NCBI RefSeq assembly: GCF_028473145.1
Contig: NZ_CP092370.1
Location: 372,001-436,000 of the forward strand
Length of the DNA stretch: 64,000 nt
Direction of reading: 5' to 3'
DNA from: Flavobacterium sp. CBA20B-1
GTDB taxonomy: Bacteria; Bacteroidota; Bacteroidia; Flavobacteriales; Flavobacteriaceae
The notes beneath the pieces were generated by a model, which did not search any database, had not been told where the DNA came from, and was given only the letters and a program-made list of their open reading frames with translations. This document shows, in pieces, positions 55,016 through 64,000 of this stretch. How positions within the stretch are numbered: the stretch's first letter is position 1; each line of letters opens with the position of its first letter. The position numbers and the translations under genes are program-made.

Positions 55016-57559
55016 TTAATTTTTTAAAGAAGAATTCGCGTTTTTCACGCTCACCTTTAATTGGTCTTCATCTTTCATTTTATCCATCACTAAAACATCA
55101 TTTTCGTGAATGTTTCCGTTGATAATTTCTTCAGCCAATAAATCTTCCACATATTTTTGGATGGCACGCTTTAACGGACGCGCTCCATATTGTTTGTCGA
55201 AACCTTTTTCGGCGATAAAATCCAAGGCTTCCTGTGTTAATTCTAACTGATAACCTAAAGACATCACACGTAAATATAATTTTTCAATTTCGATATTGAT
55301 GATTTTATGGATATGCTCTTTTTCTAAAGCGTTGAATACCACTACATCGTCAATCCTATTCAAAAATTCGGGTGCAAATGCTTTTTTCAAGGCATTTTCA
55401 ATGACCGATTTTGATAAATCTTCTTGTTGGTCTTGTTTGGATTTAGTTCCAAAACCAACGCCTGTTCCAAAATCTTTCAACTGGCGTGCACCTACATTCG
55501 AGGTCATAATGATAATGGTATTTCTAAAATCAATCTTTCTACCCAAACTGTCGGTTAAATGTCCGTCGTCTAAAACCTGAAGCAGCATATTAAACACATC
55601 TGGATGGGCTTTTTCCACTTCATCTAATAATACCACTGCATAAGGTTTTCTGCGCACCTTTTCGGTTAACTGACCACCTTCTTCGTACCCAACGTAACCC
55701 GGAGGTGCACCTACTAAACGAGAAATGGCAAATTTTTCCATGTATTCGCTCATATCGATACGGATTAATGCATCTTCAGAATCGAATATTTCTTTAGCAA
55801 TTACTTTTGCCAATTGTGTTTTACCAACACCTGTTTGCCCAAGGAAAATAAACGAACCAATTGGTTTGTTAGGATCTTTTAATCCTGCACGGTTTCTTTG
55901 GATTGATTTGGCAATTTTTGCAACTGCTTCGTCTTGACCAATAACTTTTCCTTTAATCGCATCGGGTAATTTTGCCAATTTTTTACTTTCGGCTTGTGCA
56001 ATTTTGTTAACAGGAATACCCGTCATCATTGAAACTACATCGGCCACATGGTCTTCGGTAACAGTAATTTTATTGTTTTTAGAATCTTCTTCCCAACGTT
56101 CTTGTGCAACGGCTAAATCTTTTTCAATACGTTTTTCGTCATCGCGCAAAGCTGCAGCTTCTTCGTATTTCTGACGTTTCACAGCATCGGTTTTTTTATC
56201 GCGCACTTCTTCTAGGTCTTTTTCCAGACTTAAAATTTCATCGGGAACCTCAATATTGGTTATATGTACCCGCGATCCGGCTTCGTCCAATGCATCAATA
56301 GCTTTATCTGGTAAAAAACGATCGCTCATATATCTACTTGTTAATTTCACACAAGCTTCAATAGCTTCGGGTGTGTAAATCACATTGTGATGATCTTCAT
56401 ATTTAGGTTTGATATTGTTTAGAATAGTAACTGTTTCTTCTTCGGTTGTAGGTTCCACAATTACTTTTTGAAAACGACGTTCCAAAGCGCCGTCTTTTTC
56501 AATATATTGGCGGTATTCATCTAAGGTGGTTGCACCTACACATTGAATTTCTCCACGCGCCAAAGCAGGTTTAAACATATTCGATGCATCTAATGAACCT
56601 GTTGCACCGCCGGCACCAACAATGGTATGAATTTCATCGATAAAAAGAATAATATCATCGTTCTTTTCCAATTCATTCATTACGGCTTTCATACGCTCTT
56701 CAAACTGTCCGCGGTATTTTGTACCTGCAACCAAGCTTGCCAAATCTAAAGTTACCACGCGTTTGTTAAACAAAATACGCGATACTTTCTTTTGCGTGAT
56801 ACGCAGCGCCAAACCTTCTGCAATAGCCGATTTACCCACACCAGGTTCTCCGATTAAAAGCGGATTGTTCTTTTTGCGGCGCGATAAAATTTGCGAAACA
56901 CGCTCTATTTCTTTCTCGCGACCAACCACCGGATCTAGTTTACCAAGTTCAGCCATTTCTGTTAAATCACGACCAAAATTGTCTAAAACCGGAGTTTTAG
57001 ATTTTTTGCCTGACTTGTTTTGAGCAGTTGGATTATTAAAACCGTCTGACATACTGTCACCTCTTTCTTCATCGTCGAAAGCGCTGTTTCGTGGTTGTTC
57101 ATTCATAGATTCTGAATTAGATAATAAACCTACAAATTCTTCCTTAGCACTGTCGTAATCTACTTTACAGCGGTTTAAGAGAATAGTGGATGGGTCTTCG
57201 GTATTTCGAAGGATCGACATAAGAATATGTCCTGTGTTGATCACATCGGTTTTGTATAATTTTTTTTCCAAAAACGCTCTTTTCAAGGCATTTTCAGCTT
57301 GTTTTGTTAAGTGAATATTCTTTTTTTCTGTGTTGATGATTTTATTAGGGTTCTCAGGAATCAACGCTTCAAAGCGGTTTCTAAGAAATTCTAAATCAAT
57401 TGATAAGTTTTGTAATATCGTGATTGCTTCGCCTTGGCTTTCGCGCAAAATACCAAGCATGATATGCTCTGTACCAATATAATCGTGCCCTAAACGTAAA
57501 GCTTCATCTCTACTAAAGGTAATTACTTCCTTTACTCTTGGTGAAAAATTGTCGTCCAT
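55016..57559 (-). CDS. clpC: ATP-dependent Clp protease ATP-binding subunit ClpC
   Basis: An 847-aa Hsp100 unfoldase. Double Clp_N repeat (1-145); AAA-1 with GEPGVGKS at 237-244; a UVR-type middle segment (KRQKYEEAAALRDDEKRIEK), which marks ClpC rather than ClpB; AAA-2 with GQTGVGKT; C-terminal D2-small domain (RPLKRAIQKYVEDLLAEEII). It feeds substrates to ClpP. Monocistronic, bounded by a terminator. Confidence 0.96.
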   Translation of the reverse strand: MDDNFSPRVKEVITFSRDEALRLGHDYIGTEHIMLGILRESQGEAITILQNLSIDLEFLRNRFEALIPENPNKIINTEKKNIHLTKQAENALKRAFLEKKLYKTDVINTGHILMSILRNTEDPSTILLNRCKVDYDSAKEEFVGLLSNSESMNEQPRNSAFDDEERGDSMSDGFNNPTAQNKSGKKSKTPVLDNFGRDLTEMAELGKLDPVVGREKEIERVSQILSRRKKNNPLLIGEPGVGKSAIAEGLALRITQKKVSRILFNKRVVTLDLASLVAGTKYRGQFEERMKAVMNELEKNDDIILFIDEIHTIVGAGGATGSLDASNMFKPALARGEIQCVGATTLDEYRQYIEKDGALERRFQKVIVEPTTEEETVTILNNIKPKYEDHHNVIYTPEAIEACVKLTSRYMSDRFLPDKAIDALDEAGSRVHITNIEVPDEILSLEKDLEEVRDKKTDAVKRQKYEEAAALRDDEKRIEKDLAVAQERWEEDSKNNKITVTEDHVADVVSMMTGIPVNKIAQAESKKLAKLPDAIKGKVIGQDEAVAKIAKSIQRNRAGLKDPNKPIGSFIFLGQTGVGKTQLAKVIAKEIFDSEDALIRIDMSEYMEKFAISRLVGAPPGYVGYEEGGQLTEKVRRKPYAVVLLDEVEKAHPDVFNMLLQVLDDGHLTDSLGRKIDFRNTIIIMTSNVGARQLKDFGTGVGFGTKSKQDQQEDLSKSVIENALKKAFAPEFLNRIDDVVVFNALEKEHIHKIINIEIEKLYLRVMSLGYQLELTQEALDFIAEKGFDKQYGARPLKRAIQKYVEDLLAEEIINGNIHENDVLVMDKMKDEDQLKVSVKNANSSLKN

Positions 57560-57687
57560 TTTTAAATATTTAGGGTTTTTTTAATTAACATATCAAATTT
57601 CGTACCGTTACAATTTATATGTCAGTTTGTTTTATTTGACTATAACTAATATATGAAACTATTTTGTATTTTCCTACAATTGTTAAA

Positions 57688-57713
57688 AGAAAAAAGACAG
57701 CTTAGTAGCTATC
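57688..57713 (-). terminator. Terminator of the 57702-58466 gene, overlapping its stop
   Basis: AAGATAGCT/AGCTGTCTT stem (9 bp, one G-T pair, loop ACTA) with a T-run on the minus strand; the stop codon is in the hairpin. Confidence 0.75.
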
Positions 57714-58466
57714 TTCATTTATAGAGTTAATGATTGATGGTTCAACTGCAGCTTCCGTTGCGGCCTCAGTTGCAACTTCGTCATAGCCTTCTTCATAATA
57801 TTCCTCAGGTTCGTTCATTGATTTAATTTCCTCATCGGTATATTGATAGTGTATATTAAACTTTTTTGATTTTTTGTCATACACAATCGCATCTTTTCGA
57901 TAATCGGTCTTCACTATTAATCCACCACAAGAAGCAGGTGTCAATTTTGCTTCGTTTTCATAAATTTTTGAACCTACTTTGAAAGAATTAATGGTTGATA
58001 ATTCACCAGTATATTTTTTTATGAACAAGCCTTCCCCTTTATGATTGAAAATTACCAACATACTGCTTGTGTAATCATTGTTTTCAAACAAAACCGCTAA
58101 ATCGTCTTCATCATTGTCGTCATCGGTAAAATCGCCAAACGCATAAACCGATTTTGCCCGATCTGGAATTTTAGTTAAAAAGTAAGTGCCGTCTAAATAA
58201 CCGTTATGTTCCATAAAGTCATAGATAAATTGCTTATAATGATCCGGAATTTGATCATATTCGGCTACAGAAAATATTTGTTCGTAGGCTGGGGTAGCGG
58301 TTTCAACGGGCAATTCTTCCTCATTTTTTGTTGTTGCTTTCCAAAAAATTCCTGCCGAAATAAAAAGCAGTGCTACAATGGCTAAAATGATATAGAGCCC
58401 TTTTTTAGATTTTTTTGGCGGCACGGAACCGTACCTTTCCTGTAAATTTTCATTGGTTGTTTCCAT
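57702..58466 (-). CDS. Membrane-anchored hypothetical protein with acidic tail
   Basis: A 254-aa protein starting METTNENLQERYGSVPPKKS. One TM helix (GLYIILAIVALLFISAGIFW), then a domain with FGDFTDDDNDEDDLAVLFEN and LKHKGEGLFIKKYTGELST-like strands, and a tail of Glu/Ala repeats (ATEAATEAAVEP). Not recognised. It lies between clpC and sucC with its own terminator. Confidence 0.7.
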   Translation of the reverse strand: METTNENLQERYGSVPPKKSKKGLYIILAIVALLFISAGIFWKATTKNEEELPVETATPAYEQIFSVAEYDQIPDHYKQFIYDFMEHNGYLDGTYFLTKIPDRAKSVYAFGDFTDDDNDEDDLAVLFENNDYTSSMLVIFNHKGEGLFIKKYTGELSTINSFKVGSKIYENEAKLTPASCGGLIVKTDYRKDAIVYDKKSKKFNIHYQYTDEEIKSMNEPEEYYEEGYDEVATEAATEAAVEPSIINSINEDSY

Positions 58467-58536
58467 TTTTTTCTTTCTAAATTTTATCAAAAATAAAAAA
58501 TGATTTGATACGAGCGCTATTTTTTTAGAGCAAAAA

Positions 58537-58564
58537 ATAAGCCCGATACAACTATCGGACTTAT
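58537..58564 (-). terminator. Terminator after sucC
   Basis: ATAAG.CCGATA/TATCGG.CTTAT stem with a 4-nt loop; a T-run follows on the minus strand. Confidence 0.85.
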
Positions 58565-58597
58565 CTGTATATTTGGTTAGAATAATAATTATCTAAA

Positions 58598-59791
58598 TTA
58601 TGATAATGCTTCTTTAACGCGATCTGATGCTTCTTGGAATTCGATAGCCGATAAAATTGGCATACCAGATTCATCAATAATTTGTTTAGCTAAATCAGCG
58701 TTTGTTCCTTGTAAACGTACAATAATTGGCACATTAATATCGTCGCCCATGTTTTTGTATGCATCAACAATACCTTGAGCTACACGGTCGCAACGAACAA
58801 TTCCACCAAAAATATTGATTAAGATTGCTTTTACGTTTGGATCTTTTAAAATAATACGGAAAGCGATTTCTACACGTTTTGCATCTGCAGTTCCACCAAC
58901 GTCTAAGAAGTTTGCTGGTTCAAAACCTGCATACTTAATTAAATCCATTGTAGCCATTGCCAAACCAGCACCGTTTACCATACAACCTACGGTTCCATCT
59001 AAATCAACATAGTTTAAACCTGCTTCTTTAGCTTCCACCTCGATTGGACGTTCTTCTGTAGTATCGCGCATTTCTGCATAATCTGCATGGCGGTATAAAG
59101 CGTTATCGTCTAAAGTAACTTTTGCATCAACAGCAATGATTTTGTCATCTGAAGATTTTAAAACTGGGTTAATTTCAAACATTGAAGCATCGCAACCTAC
59201 ATAAGCTTTGTACAATGCATCAACAAATTTCACCATTTCTTTAAATGCACCACCAGATAAACCTAAGTTGAATGCAATTTTACGTGCTTGGAATGATTGT
59301 AAACCAACCGCTGGATCAATTTCTTCAGTAAAGATTAAATGAGGTGTTTTTTCTGCTACTTCTTCAATATCCATACCTCCTTCGGTAGAATACATAATCA
59401 TGTTTTTACCAGTACCTCTGTTCAATAAAACAGACATATAGAATTCTGAAGTTTCGCTATCGCCCGGGTAGTAAACATCTTCAGCAATTAATACTTTGTT
59501 TACTCTTTTACCTGTTGGAGGTGTTTGTGGAGTAATTAAATCCATGCCAATGATTTGACCTGCAATTTCTTTTACTTGGTCTAAGTTTTTTGCTAACTTA
59601 ACACCACCACCTTTTCCACGGCCACCAGCATGAATTTGTGCTTTAATAACATGCCAACCTGTACCTGTTTCTTCTGTTAACTGTTTTGCTACTGTTACTG
59701 CTTCTTCAGCTGTGTTAGCTACATGACCGCGTTGAACACGTACACCGTAACTAGAAAGTATCTGTTTACCTTGAAATTCGTGTAAATTCAT
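58598..59791 (-). CDS. sucC: Succinate-CoA ligase, beta subunit
   Basis: A 397-aa ATP-grasp enzyme of the TCA cycle. MNLHEFQGKQILSSYGV at the start; the nucleotide loop IHAGGRGKGGGVKLA; ALFEINPV-like metal site (MFEINPVLK); GCMVNGAGLAMATMD; and ILINIFGGIVRCD. sucD is not adjacent, as is usual in flavobacteria. A TATTTTTG box lies at 59815-59822. Confidence 0.97.
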   Translation of the reverse strand: MNLHEFQGKQILSSYGVRVQRGHVANTAEEAVTVAKQLTEETGTGWHVIKAQIHAGGRGKGGGVKLAKNLDQVKEIAGQIIGMDLITPQTPPTGKRVNKVLIAEDVYYPGDSETSEFYMSVLLNRGTGKNMIMYSTEGGMDIEEVAEKTPHLIFTEEIDPAVGLQSFQARKIAFNLGLSGGAFKEMVKFVDALYKAYVGCDASMFEINPVLKSSDDKIIAVDAKVTLDDNALYRHADYAEMRDTTEERPIEVEAKEAGLNYVDLDGTVGCMVNGAGLAMATMDLIKYAGFEPANFLDVGGTADAKRVEIAFRIILKDPNVKAILINIFGGIVRCDRVAQGIVDAYKNMGDDINVPIIVRLQGTNADLAKQIIDESGMPILSAIEFQEASDRVKEALS

Positions 59792-59814
59792 TAATTATAC
59801 GTTTTTTAGAGTTA

Positions 59815-59822
59815 CAAAAATA
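59815..59822 (-). promoter_or_regulatory. -7 box of sucC
   Basis: TATTTTTG on the minus strand, 24 nt before the sucC ATG. Confidence 0.55.
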
Positions 59823-59888
59823 TAAAACTTGTTTTACATTGCCTAAAAAAAATGAAATATTGTTGTTTTTAGGCTAAAACTTGGGTTT

Positions 59889-61283
59889 TTATAAAGCCAA
59901 ATCGGTTGGATCGGCTGATTTGTTGTTTGCAATAGTTTGTTTTTCGCTGTCGTCTTGTTTAAAACCAATTTTGTTGATTGGTGCTTTTTTAGCTTGAAAC
60001 GATTCTAAATCGGCTTCTAATTCTAATATGCGGTGCGGAAAATCTTGTCCTAAATTTTGTTTTACTTCAATCAGGAAAATTGCGCAACGCTTGATATAAT
60101 CGGTTGTTAATTTAGCTTTTGCTTCGTTGAATGATGCCATGAGCACTTTATCGCTCAATTCAATATTTTTAGTTTCATCTTTGCGGTGCAAGGCATACAA
60201 ACGCTTTTTTAATGACTGAGTGAAATCAATAATCATGGTATTTGAAAACAATTTCATTTGGTTTGCCAATGGCTCCCAAAACGATTTGCACAAAGCATTG
60301 TGTTTTCTAAGAATGGCCAATAAAGGCGATTCGTCTATTAAATTTTGGGTGAGGTGGTAAATAATGAGTTGGGCGCGCTCGTCTGCATTGGGTGGAAAAA
60401 TGGGTATTTGCATATCAAACCTTCCGGGTGCCAAAACCTCATCATTAAATAAATTTAAAATTTCTGCCGAGCCCACAATCAGCAACTCTTGATGAATGTT
60501 TTTCTGAGAATGACGCAAAATAGAGTTGATTAATTCCATATTTTCAGAAAAAACACTTTGTTCGCCATTTTTGGTAAGCAATTCGTCTAACGAATCGATA
60601 AAAAGCATGGTTTTTGGTTGCTGCAATTTAGCATTTAAAAAGTGGGTAAGCGAATTTTTATTGGTTTTTAAATTTCCTGCTAAATAATCTTTGTACACAT
60701 GCACAAATTCATAACCAATCATTTGTGCTATTTGTTGTGCCCAAAAGATTTTACCACTGCCCGGCGGACCATAAAGCACCATTCCTACAGGTTTTGAAAT
60801 ACCCCACGTTTTTGATTGATCTTTGTTTATAAACGGATCCATCATATCGCTTAGGTAAAAGTATAAATCGGTGTATCCTACCAATCTTTTGGCTGCATAA
60901 TTCTGGGTTTCCGGAAATGCTTCGTCTATAAACGGGTATTTTCCACCTATATATATATGTATTAAAAAACTAGAGATATGCGTTTTTATGTTTTTTGCCA
61001 ATTCTTCGGGAATGCCGTTCGATACAAAGAATTGCAATACCAATTGTTCATCAACACCAATGGTTTTTGCTATTTCGGGTAATGTTTTTTCTTTAGAATG
61101 ATCTTCGGCATATTTCTTCAGAAAATCGATGTTTTTTAAAGTAAATTGTTTGAATTTTTCAGTAACATTGAATTGTTCATCAATACAAAAACTTAAATCT
61201 ATATTGAAATCGTAAATAAAGTTTTGAAGGCTTTCTAACGATATTTCTAATTCGTTGGATAAATTTTTTAGTTTCATTTTCAT
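59889..61283 (-). CDS. AAA+ ATPase with altered Walker A
   Basis: A 464-aa protein. Two short N-terminal helical motifs (LSNELEISLESLQNFIYDF; LPEIAKTIGVDEQLVLQFF) resemble IF2N/HTH-type modules. The AAA+ domain has GPPGSGKI where GKT or GKS is expected, Walker B MLFIDSLDEL and an arginine-finger region APGRFD as in FtsH/Cdc48 relatives. The Ile at the Mg-coordinating position may reduce ATP hydrolysis. Function unknown; single gene. Confidence 0.82.
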   Translation of the reverse strand: MKMKLKNLSNELEISLESLQNFIYDFNIDLSFCIDEQFNVTEKFKQFTLKNIDFLKKYAEDHSKEKTLPEIAKTIGVDEQLVLQFFVSNGIPEELAKNIKTHISSFLIHIYIGGKYPFIDEAFPETQNYAAKRLVGYTDLYFYLSDMMDPFINKDQSKTWGISKPVGMVLYGPPGSGKIFWAQQIAQMIGYEFVHVYKDYLAGNLKTNKNSLTHFLNAKLQQPKTMLFIDSLDELLTKNGEQSVFSENMELINSILRHSQKNIHQELLIVGSAEILNLFNDEVLAPGRFDMQIPIFPPNADERAQLIIYHLTQNLIDESPLLAILRKHNALCKSFWEPLANQMKLFSNTMIIDFTQSLKKRLYALHRKDETKNIELSDKVLMASFNEAKAKLTTDYIKRCAIFLIEVKQNLGQDFPHRILELEADLESFQAKKAPINKIGFKQDDSEKQTIANNKSADPTDLAL

Positions 61284-61342
61284 CTATTTTGATTACCAAG
61301 ATACTAACTGATGTTAAAATTTTAAATGAATTTATATTTGTT

Positions 61343-62407
61343 TTAACTATTTTTTGGTGTTAGTATCGCATCCATTTTTTGAAGAATAGCTTCGTGCGAT
61401 TCTTTATTGGTGTTCACAAAGGTGCTTTTGTTGCCATATGGTGCATATACTTCGGTTCGCGTTACCGAAAACAAGCCTATTGTGGGGGTTAATGCCGCAC
61501 TGCTTAAATGCATCATGCCTGAATCGGCTGCAACAATCAATTCGCAATTTGCCATTACCGATGCAATTTCGCGGATATCTTTACTGTAAAATGTGGGGAG
61601 TTTTCGTTCCAATTGTGAAATGTTTTCTACAGGTAAAATCTCTATTAAATGATATTCTGCTGCATATTTTGGATAGAATTTTTCATAAAAAGCGTTCCAC
61701 CATTCCACCGAATAGCATTTAGCGCCTGTTGCAAATGTAAAAAAAGCAATGGTTTTTTTATCTCCACTTTTTGTTACATCGTTTATTTTTAATCGACCTT
61801 GGGCAAGTTCATCGGCAGATAGTTTTATATCTAAAACAGGAACAGCGCCGCTAAAAGGTTTTTGATGAAGTATTTCTAAAAATCTACGGAAATTATAAAC
61901 AGGATATTTGGCAATATGCGCTATATCGTTATAAACACTTTTCAACTCTTCAAAATCATCGCCATAAAATTTAAAGTTTGCCGACGGAATGATGGTTGAA
62001 ATTCTGCCTGATGACGAACCTTTTTCCACATTAATTACTAAATCATATTTGGTGCGTTTCAATGAAAACCAAACTTTTAAATATTCCGAAAAATCTTTTA
62101 AAGGTTTTTTGGGAAGTTCAATAATGTTTTGAACCTGTGGATAATTTTGAAAAATAATGGGCGTTATTTTTCCTTTTACAAATAAATCGATGGTGCAGTT
62201 TGGAAAAGTATTGCAAATTTCCTGCACTAAGGGCGTAATTAAAAGCATGTTGCCCAACCGATGATTGGGCCGACTAATTAACACACGCTGCACTTGGAAA
62301 TTGTTTGCTTTTTTTTGCATTTCGCCGATCGATTTTTTCCCAATGTTTTGGGTTAAAGCGTGCATTAGCTTTCTGCGAACCACATTGGCTTTCGATTTTA
62401 AGCTCAT
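61343..62407 (-). CDS. Glycosyltransferase family 9 (heptosyltransferase-like)
   Basis: A 354-aa GT-B protein: VQRVLISRPNHRLGNMLLIT in the N-terminal domain and ANCELIVAADSGMMHLSSAA with TPTIGLFSVT in the C-terminal donor site, as in RfaF/WaaC-type enzymes. Acts in lipopolysaccharide core synthesis; the sugar is not predictable. Confidence 0.9.
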   Translation of the reverse strand: MSLKSKANVVRRKLMHALTQNIGKKSIGEMQKKANNFQVQRVLISRPNHRLGNMLLITPLVQEICNTFPNCTIDLFVKGKITPIIFQNYPQVQNIIELPKKPLKDFSEYLKVWFSLKRTKYDLVINVEKGSSSGRISTIIPSANFKFYGDDFEELKSVYNDIAHIAKYPVYNFRRFLEILHQKPFSGAVPVLDIKLSADELAQGRLKINDVTKSGDKKTIAFFTFATGAKCYSVEWWNAFYEKFYPKYAAEYHLIEILPVENISQLERKLPTFYSKDIREIASVMANCELIVAADSGMMHLSSAALTPTIGLFSVTRTEVYAPYGNKSTFVNTNKESHEAILQKMDAILTPKNS

Positions 62408-62429
62408 TTTATAGCAGTATAGATTAGGT

Positions 62430-62819
62430 TTATTCTTTATTTTTTGGGTTGAATTCGTTTTCGCGATGGGTGGTGTATAAATAAATATTGGTCATAAAAA
62501 ACCAGATAAAACCAAATAAAAACCACTTAAGAATATCGGCAGTGCGAACAATTGCTTTGTTATAATCTTGTAATAATTTTAAAATCTGACCATCTGTTTT
62601 AATATCGTTAACGGTTTCAGGATAGCCAAAAGTTTCTAATATTGGGGTAGAAGGTACGCACAACCATAAAACCACCGAATAAATACCGAAGAGTATTAAT
62701 GATAATTTCATTTTGCTAAATGCATCCACATTTTTGCTTCTAAACCGAACAAAATATGCAGTGAGATACATTAAAAATAAAAAAGCTACTACATATATTA
62801 TAGGTATTTCTTTTAGCAT
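62430..62819 (-). CDS. Small membrane protein (three to four TM)
   Basis: A 129-aa protein starting MLKEIPIIYVVAFLFLMYLT; helices at about 5-25, 38-56 and 95-115; basic C-terminal tail. Family not recognised. An upstream extended start would overlap the Nudix gene by 83 nt and is rejected. Confidence 0.65.
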   Translation of the reverse strand: MLKEIPIIYVVAFLFLMYLTAYFVRFRSKNVDAFSKMKLSLILFGIYSVVLWLCVPSTPILETFGYPETVNDIKTDGQILKLLQDYNKAIVRTADILKWFLFGFIWFFMTNIYLYTTHRENEFNPKNKE

Positions 62820-62829
62820 AGTTACAAAT

Positions 62830-63255
62830 TTATAAGTTATACTTTTTTTGCAATTTATTAAAAACCAATTGATCAACCGGCAATGTAAACGGATTATTTC
62901 CATCGATTGCAACCCATTCTATCTGCTGAATGTTTTCATCTAAGACTTGCATTTGCTCTATATTTAAAATAGTTGCAAAAAAATAAAGCGTTAACAATTG
63001 TTTGTGGTCTTTTGCTAATGAATCTACAAAATTTTCCTGGATATAAAAAGGTTCATTGACATCAATTTTCAAATTGAGCTCTTCTGCAAATTCCCGCTTC
63101 AGACAATCTACCGTTCCTTCGCCCAATTCTAAACCGCCACCCGGAAGCTTAGTGACCACTACACCCGAAAAAGGTTCTTTCAATGTTAATAACTTGTTGT
63201 TTATAACACACAATGCATATACCCGAATGTTGAATCCTTTTAAATTGCCTTCCAT
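62830..63255 (-). CDS. Nudix hydrolase
   Basis: A 141-aa protein with a complete Nudix box GGGLELGEGTVDCLKREFAEELN (given here in two parts: GGGLELGEGTVDCLKREF and AEELN), matching GX5EX7REUXEEXGU. It hydrolyses a nucleoside diphosphate linked to an unknown moiety. Divergent from the SatD-like gene. Confidence 0.9.
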   Translation of the reverse strand: MEGNLKGFNIRVYALCVINNKLLTLKEPFSGVVVTKLPGGGLELGEGTVDCLKREFAEELNLKIDVNEPFYIQENFVDSLAKDHKQLLTLYFFATILNIEQMQVLDENIQQIEWVAIDGNNPFTLPVDQLVFNKLQKKYNL

Positions 63256-63354
63256 CTTTCAAAATTATTCATATTTAATGAATTTTTTATGATTTTGCTT
63301 TTAATTTAGAGCGATTTCACAATAAATAACGACACAAATCATCTGAAAGTATAA

Positions 63355-63432
63355 TTATCGGTTTTAAAGGCGATAATTAAGATTATCGGTTGAATAAGCG
63401 ATATTTTAAAATATAGGTTAAACAAACGATAT
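63355..63432. promoter_or_regulatory. Three 22-bp palindromes at 28-bp spacing (operator array)
   Basis: TTATCG-N10-CGATAA (63355-63376), TTATCG-N10-CGATAT (63383-63404) and ATATAG-N10-CGATAT (63411-63432). Starts are exactly 28 bp apart; the shared N10 begins GTT. They occupy the region upstream of the SatD-like gene, and a TATCTTTA near-consensus -7 box follows at about 63441. Confidence 0.75.
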
Positions 63433-63469
63433 TTTTTTTGTATCTTTAACTTTTAATACATTCATATAC

Positions 63470-64000
63470 ATGATTGCAATTATAACAGGCGATATCGTTT
63501 CATCGCGCACTTTAGACCCCAAAATTTGGCTTCATCACCTTAAGAAAGGTTTAGAAACGCTTGCAGCATCATCCTTTCATTGGGAAATATACCGAGGCGA
63601 CAGTTTTCAATTTAAAACCACCCCCGAAGATGCTTTATTACACGCCATTTTGTTAAAAACATGGGTTAAACATTTAAAGGAGATAGACGTGCGTTTAAGC
63701 ATTGGAATTGGAGAACAATCGTTTGAAGGAACAAAAATTACCGAAGCAAACGGTTCTGCTTTTGAGCTTTCGGGCGAAGGTTTTGATGCATTAGACAAGA
63801 AAAATTTAACCATAAACACACCCCATAAATCGCTAAACGACACTTTTAGGGTTATGACCGATTTATCTTTGCTGATTATGGATAAATGGTCGGATAAATC
63901 GGCCGAAATTATCTATTTAAAACTTAAAAATCCTACTTGGAACCAAACACAAATTGCAGCACAATTGAACAAAAAACAAAGCACGATAAGCGAAGCCTTG
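63470..64000 (+). CDS. SatD-like regulator with C-terminal HTH (partial)
   Basis: ATG at 63470; frame open to the window end (177 codons). MIAIITGDIVSSRTLDPKIW and the YRGDSFQFK and RLSIGIGEQSF segments are the SatD-family cyclase-like fold. KLKNPTWNQTQIAAQLNKKQ and STISEAL are a helix-turn-helix of sigma-70 region 4 type. It probably controls its own promoter through the three palindromes. Truncated by the window edge. Confidence 0.82.
   Translation, partial: MIAIITGDIVSSRTLDPKIWLHHLKKGLETLAASSFHWEIYRGDSFQFKTTPEDALLHAILLKTWVKHLKEIDVRLSIGIGEQSFEGTKITEANGSAFELSGEGFDALDKKNLTINTPHKSLNDTFRVMTDLSLLIMDKWSDKSAEIIYLKLKNPTWNQTQIAAQLNKKQSTISEAL

Overview
The window looks like chromosome of a low-GC member of the Flavobacteriaceae (Bacteroidota). 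Evidence: many genes are preceded by the Bacteroidota-type -7 box TAnnTTTG, Shine-Dalgarno sequences are largely absent, and the chromosomal genes (DUF3820-pyrG-yidC, thrS-infC-rpmI-rplT, clpC, sucC, smpB, AarF, DUF1015) are of flavobacterial type. I cannot name a genus with confidence; Flavobacterium or Myroides relatives are plausible.

Positions 1 to about 12.4 kb are one end of an integrated element, most likely a prophage. A leftward early operon holds an MBL-fold hydrolase, a RecT annealase, a stand-alone DnaA domain IV, an SbcC/Rad50-like ATPase, an HTH protein and several tiny genes. It faces a rightward CI/LexA-type repressor (8034-8705) across a control region with a -7 box and several GTAAC-n-GTTAC operators, one of them inside the repressor gene. 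Beyond the repressor lies a cargo zone: a zinc-ribbon membrane protein, a secreted protein, a PIN-domain protein coupled to an unrecognised partner (9927-11173), a candidate small RNA (about 11286-11342) and a SocA/Panacea antitoxin-like gene next to a two-TM protein (11465-12411). No integrase or structural gene is visible; the element continues to the left of the window.

From about 13 kb the chromosome is housekeeping: pyrG, yidC, then seven tandem copies of a 165-bp multi-hairpin repeat (16987-18141), an FAD oxidoreductase, a MORN-like exported protein, mnmA, a nitronate monooxygenase-like enzyme, acs, dapD, and the thrS-infC-rpmI-rplT translation operon, whose infC appears to start at ATA. 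Positions 29.3-38.7 kb form a surface-glycan cluster: sugar aminotransferase and ketoisomerase of the dTDP-3-amino-3,6-dideoxyhexose type, a beta-helix acyltransferase, a Wzx-like flippase and five glycosyltransferases. ftsE follows.

Positions 39-53 kb mix core genes (miaA, K+ channel, DnaQ/GIY-YIG nuclease, PLPBP, DUF1015, hbd, a Gfo/Idh oxidoreductase, pcm, smpB) with small acquired pieces: a frameshifted acyl-ACP thioesterase, a microsatellite, a GxxExxY cassette with inverted ends, and a zinc-ribbon ORF between 33-bp direct repeats. Positions 53-64 kb hold an AarF kinase, ClpC, sucC, an AAA+ ATPase with an altered Walker A, a GT9 glycosyltransferase, a Nudix hydrolase, and the start of a SatD-like regulator preceded by three palindromes spaced exactly 28 bp apart.
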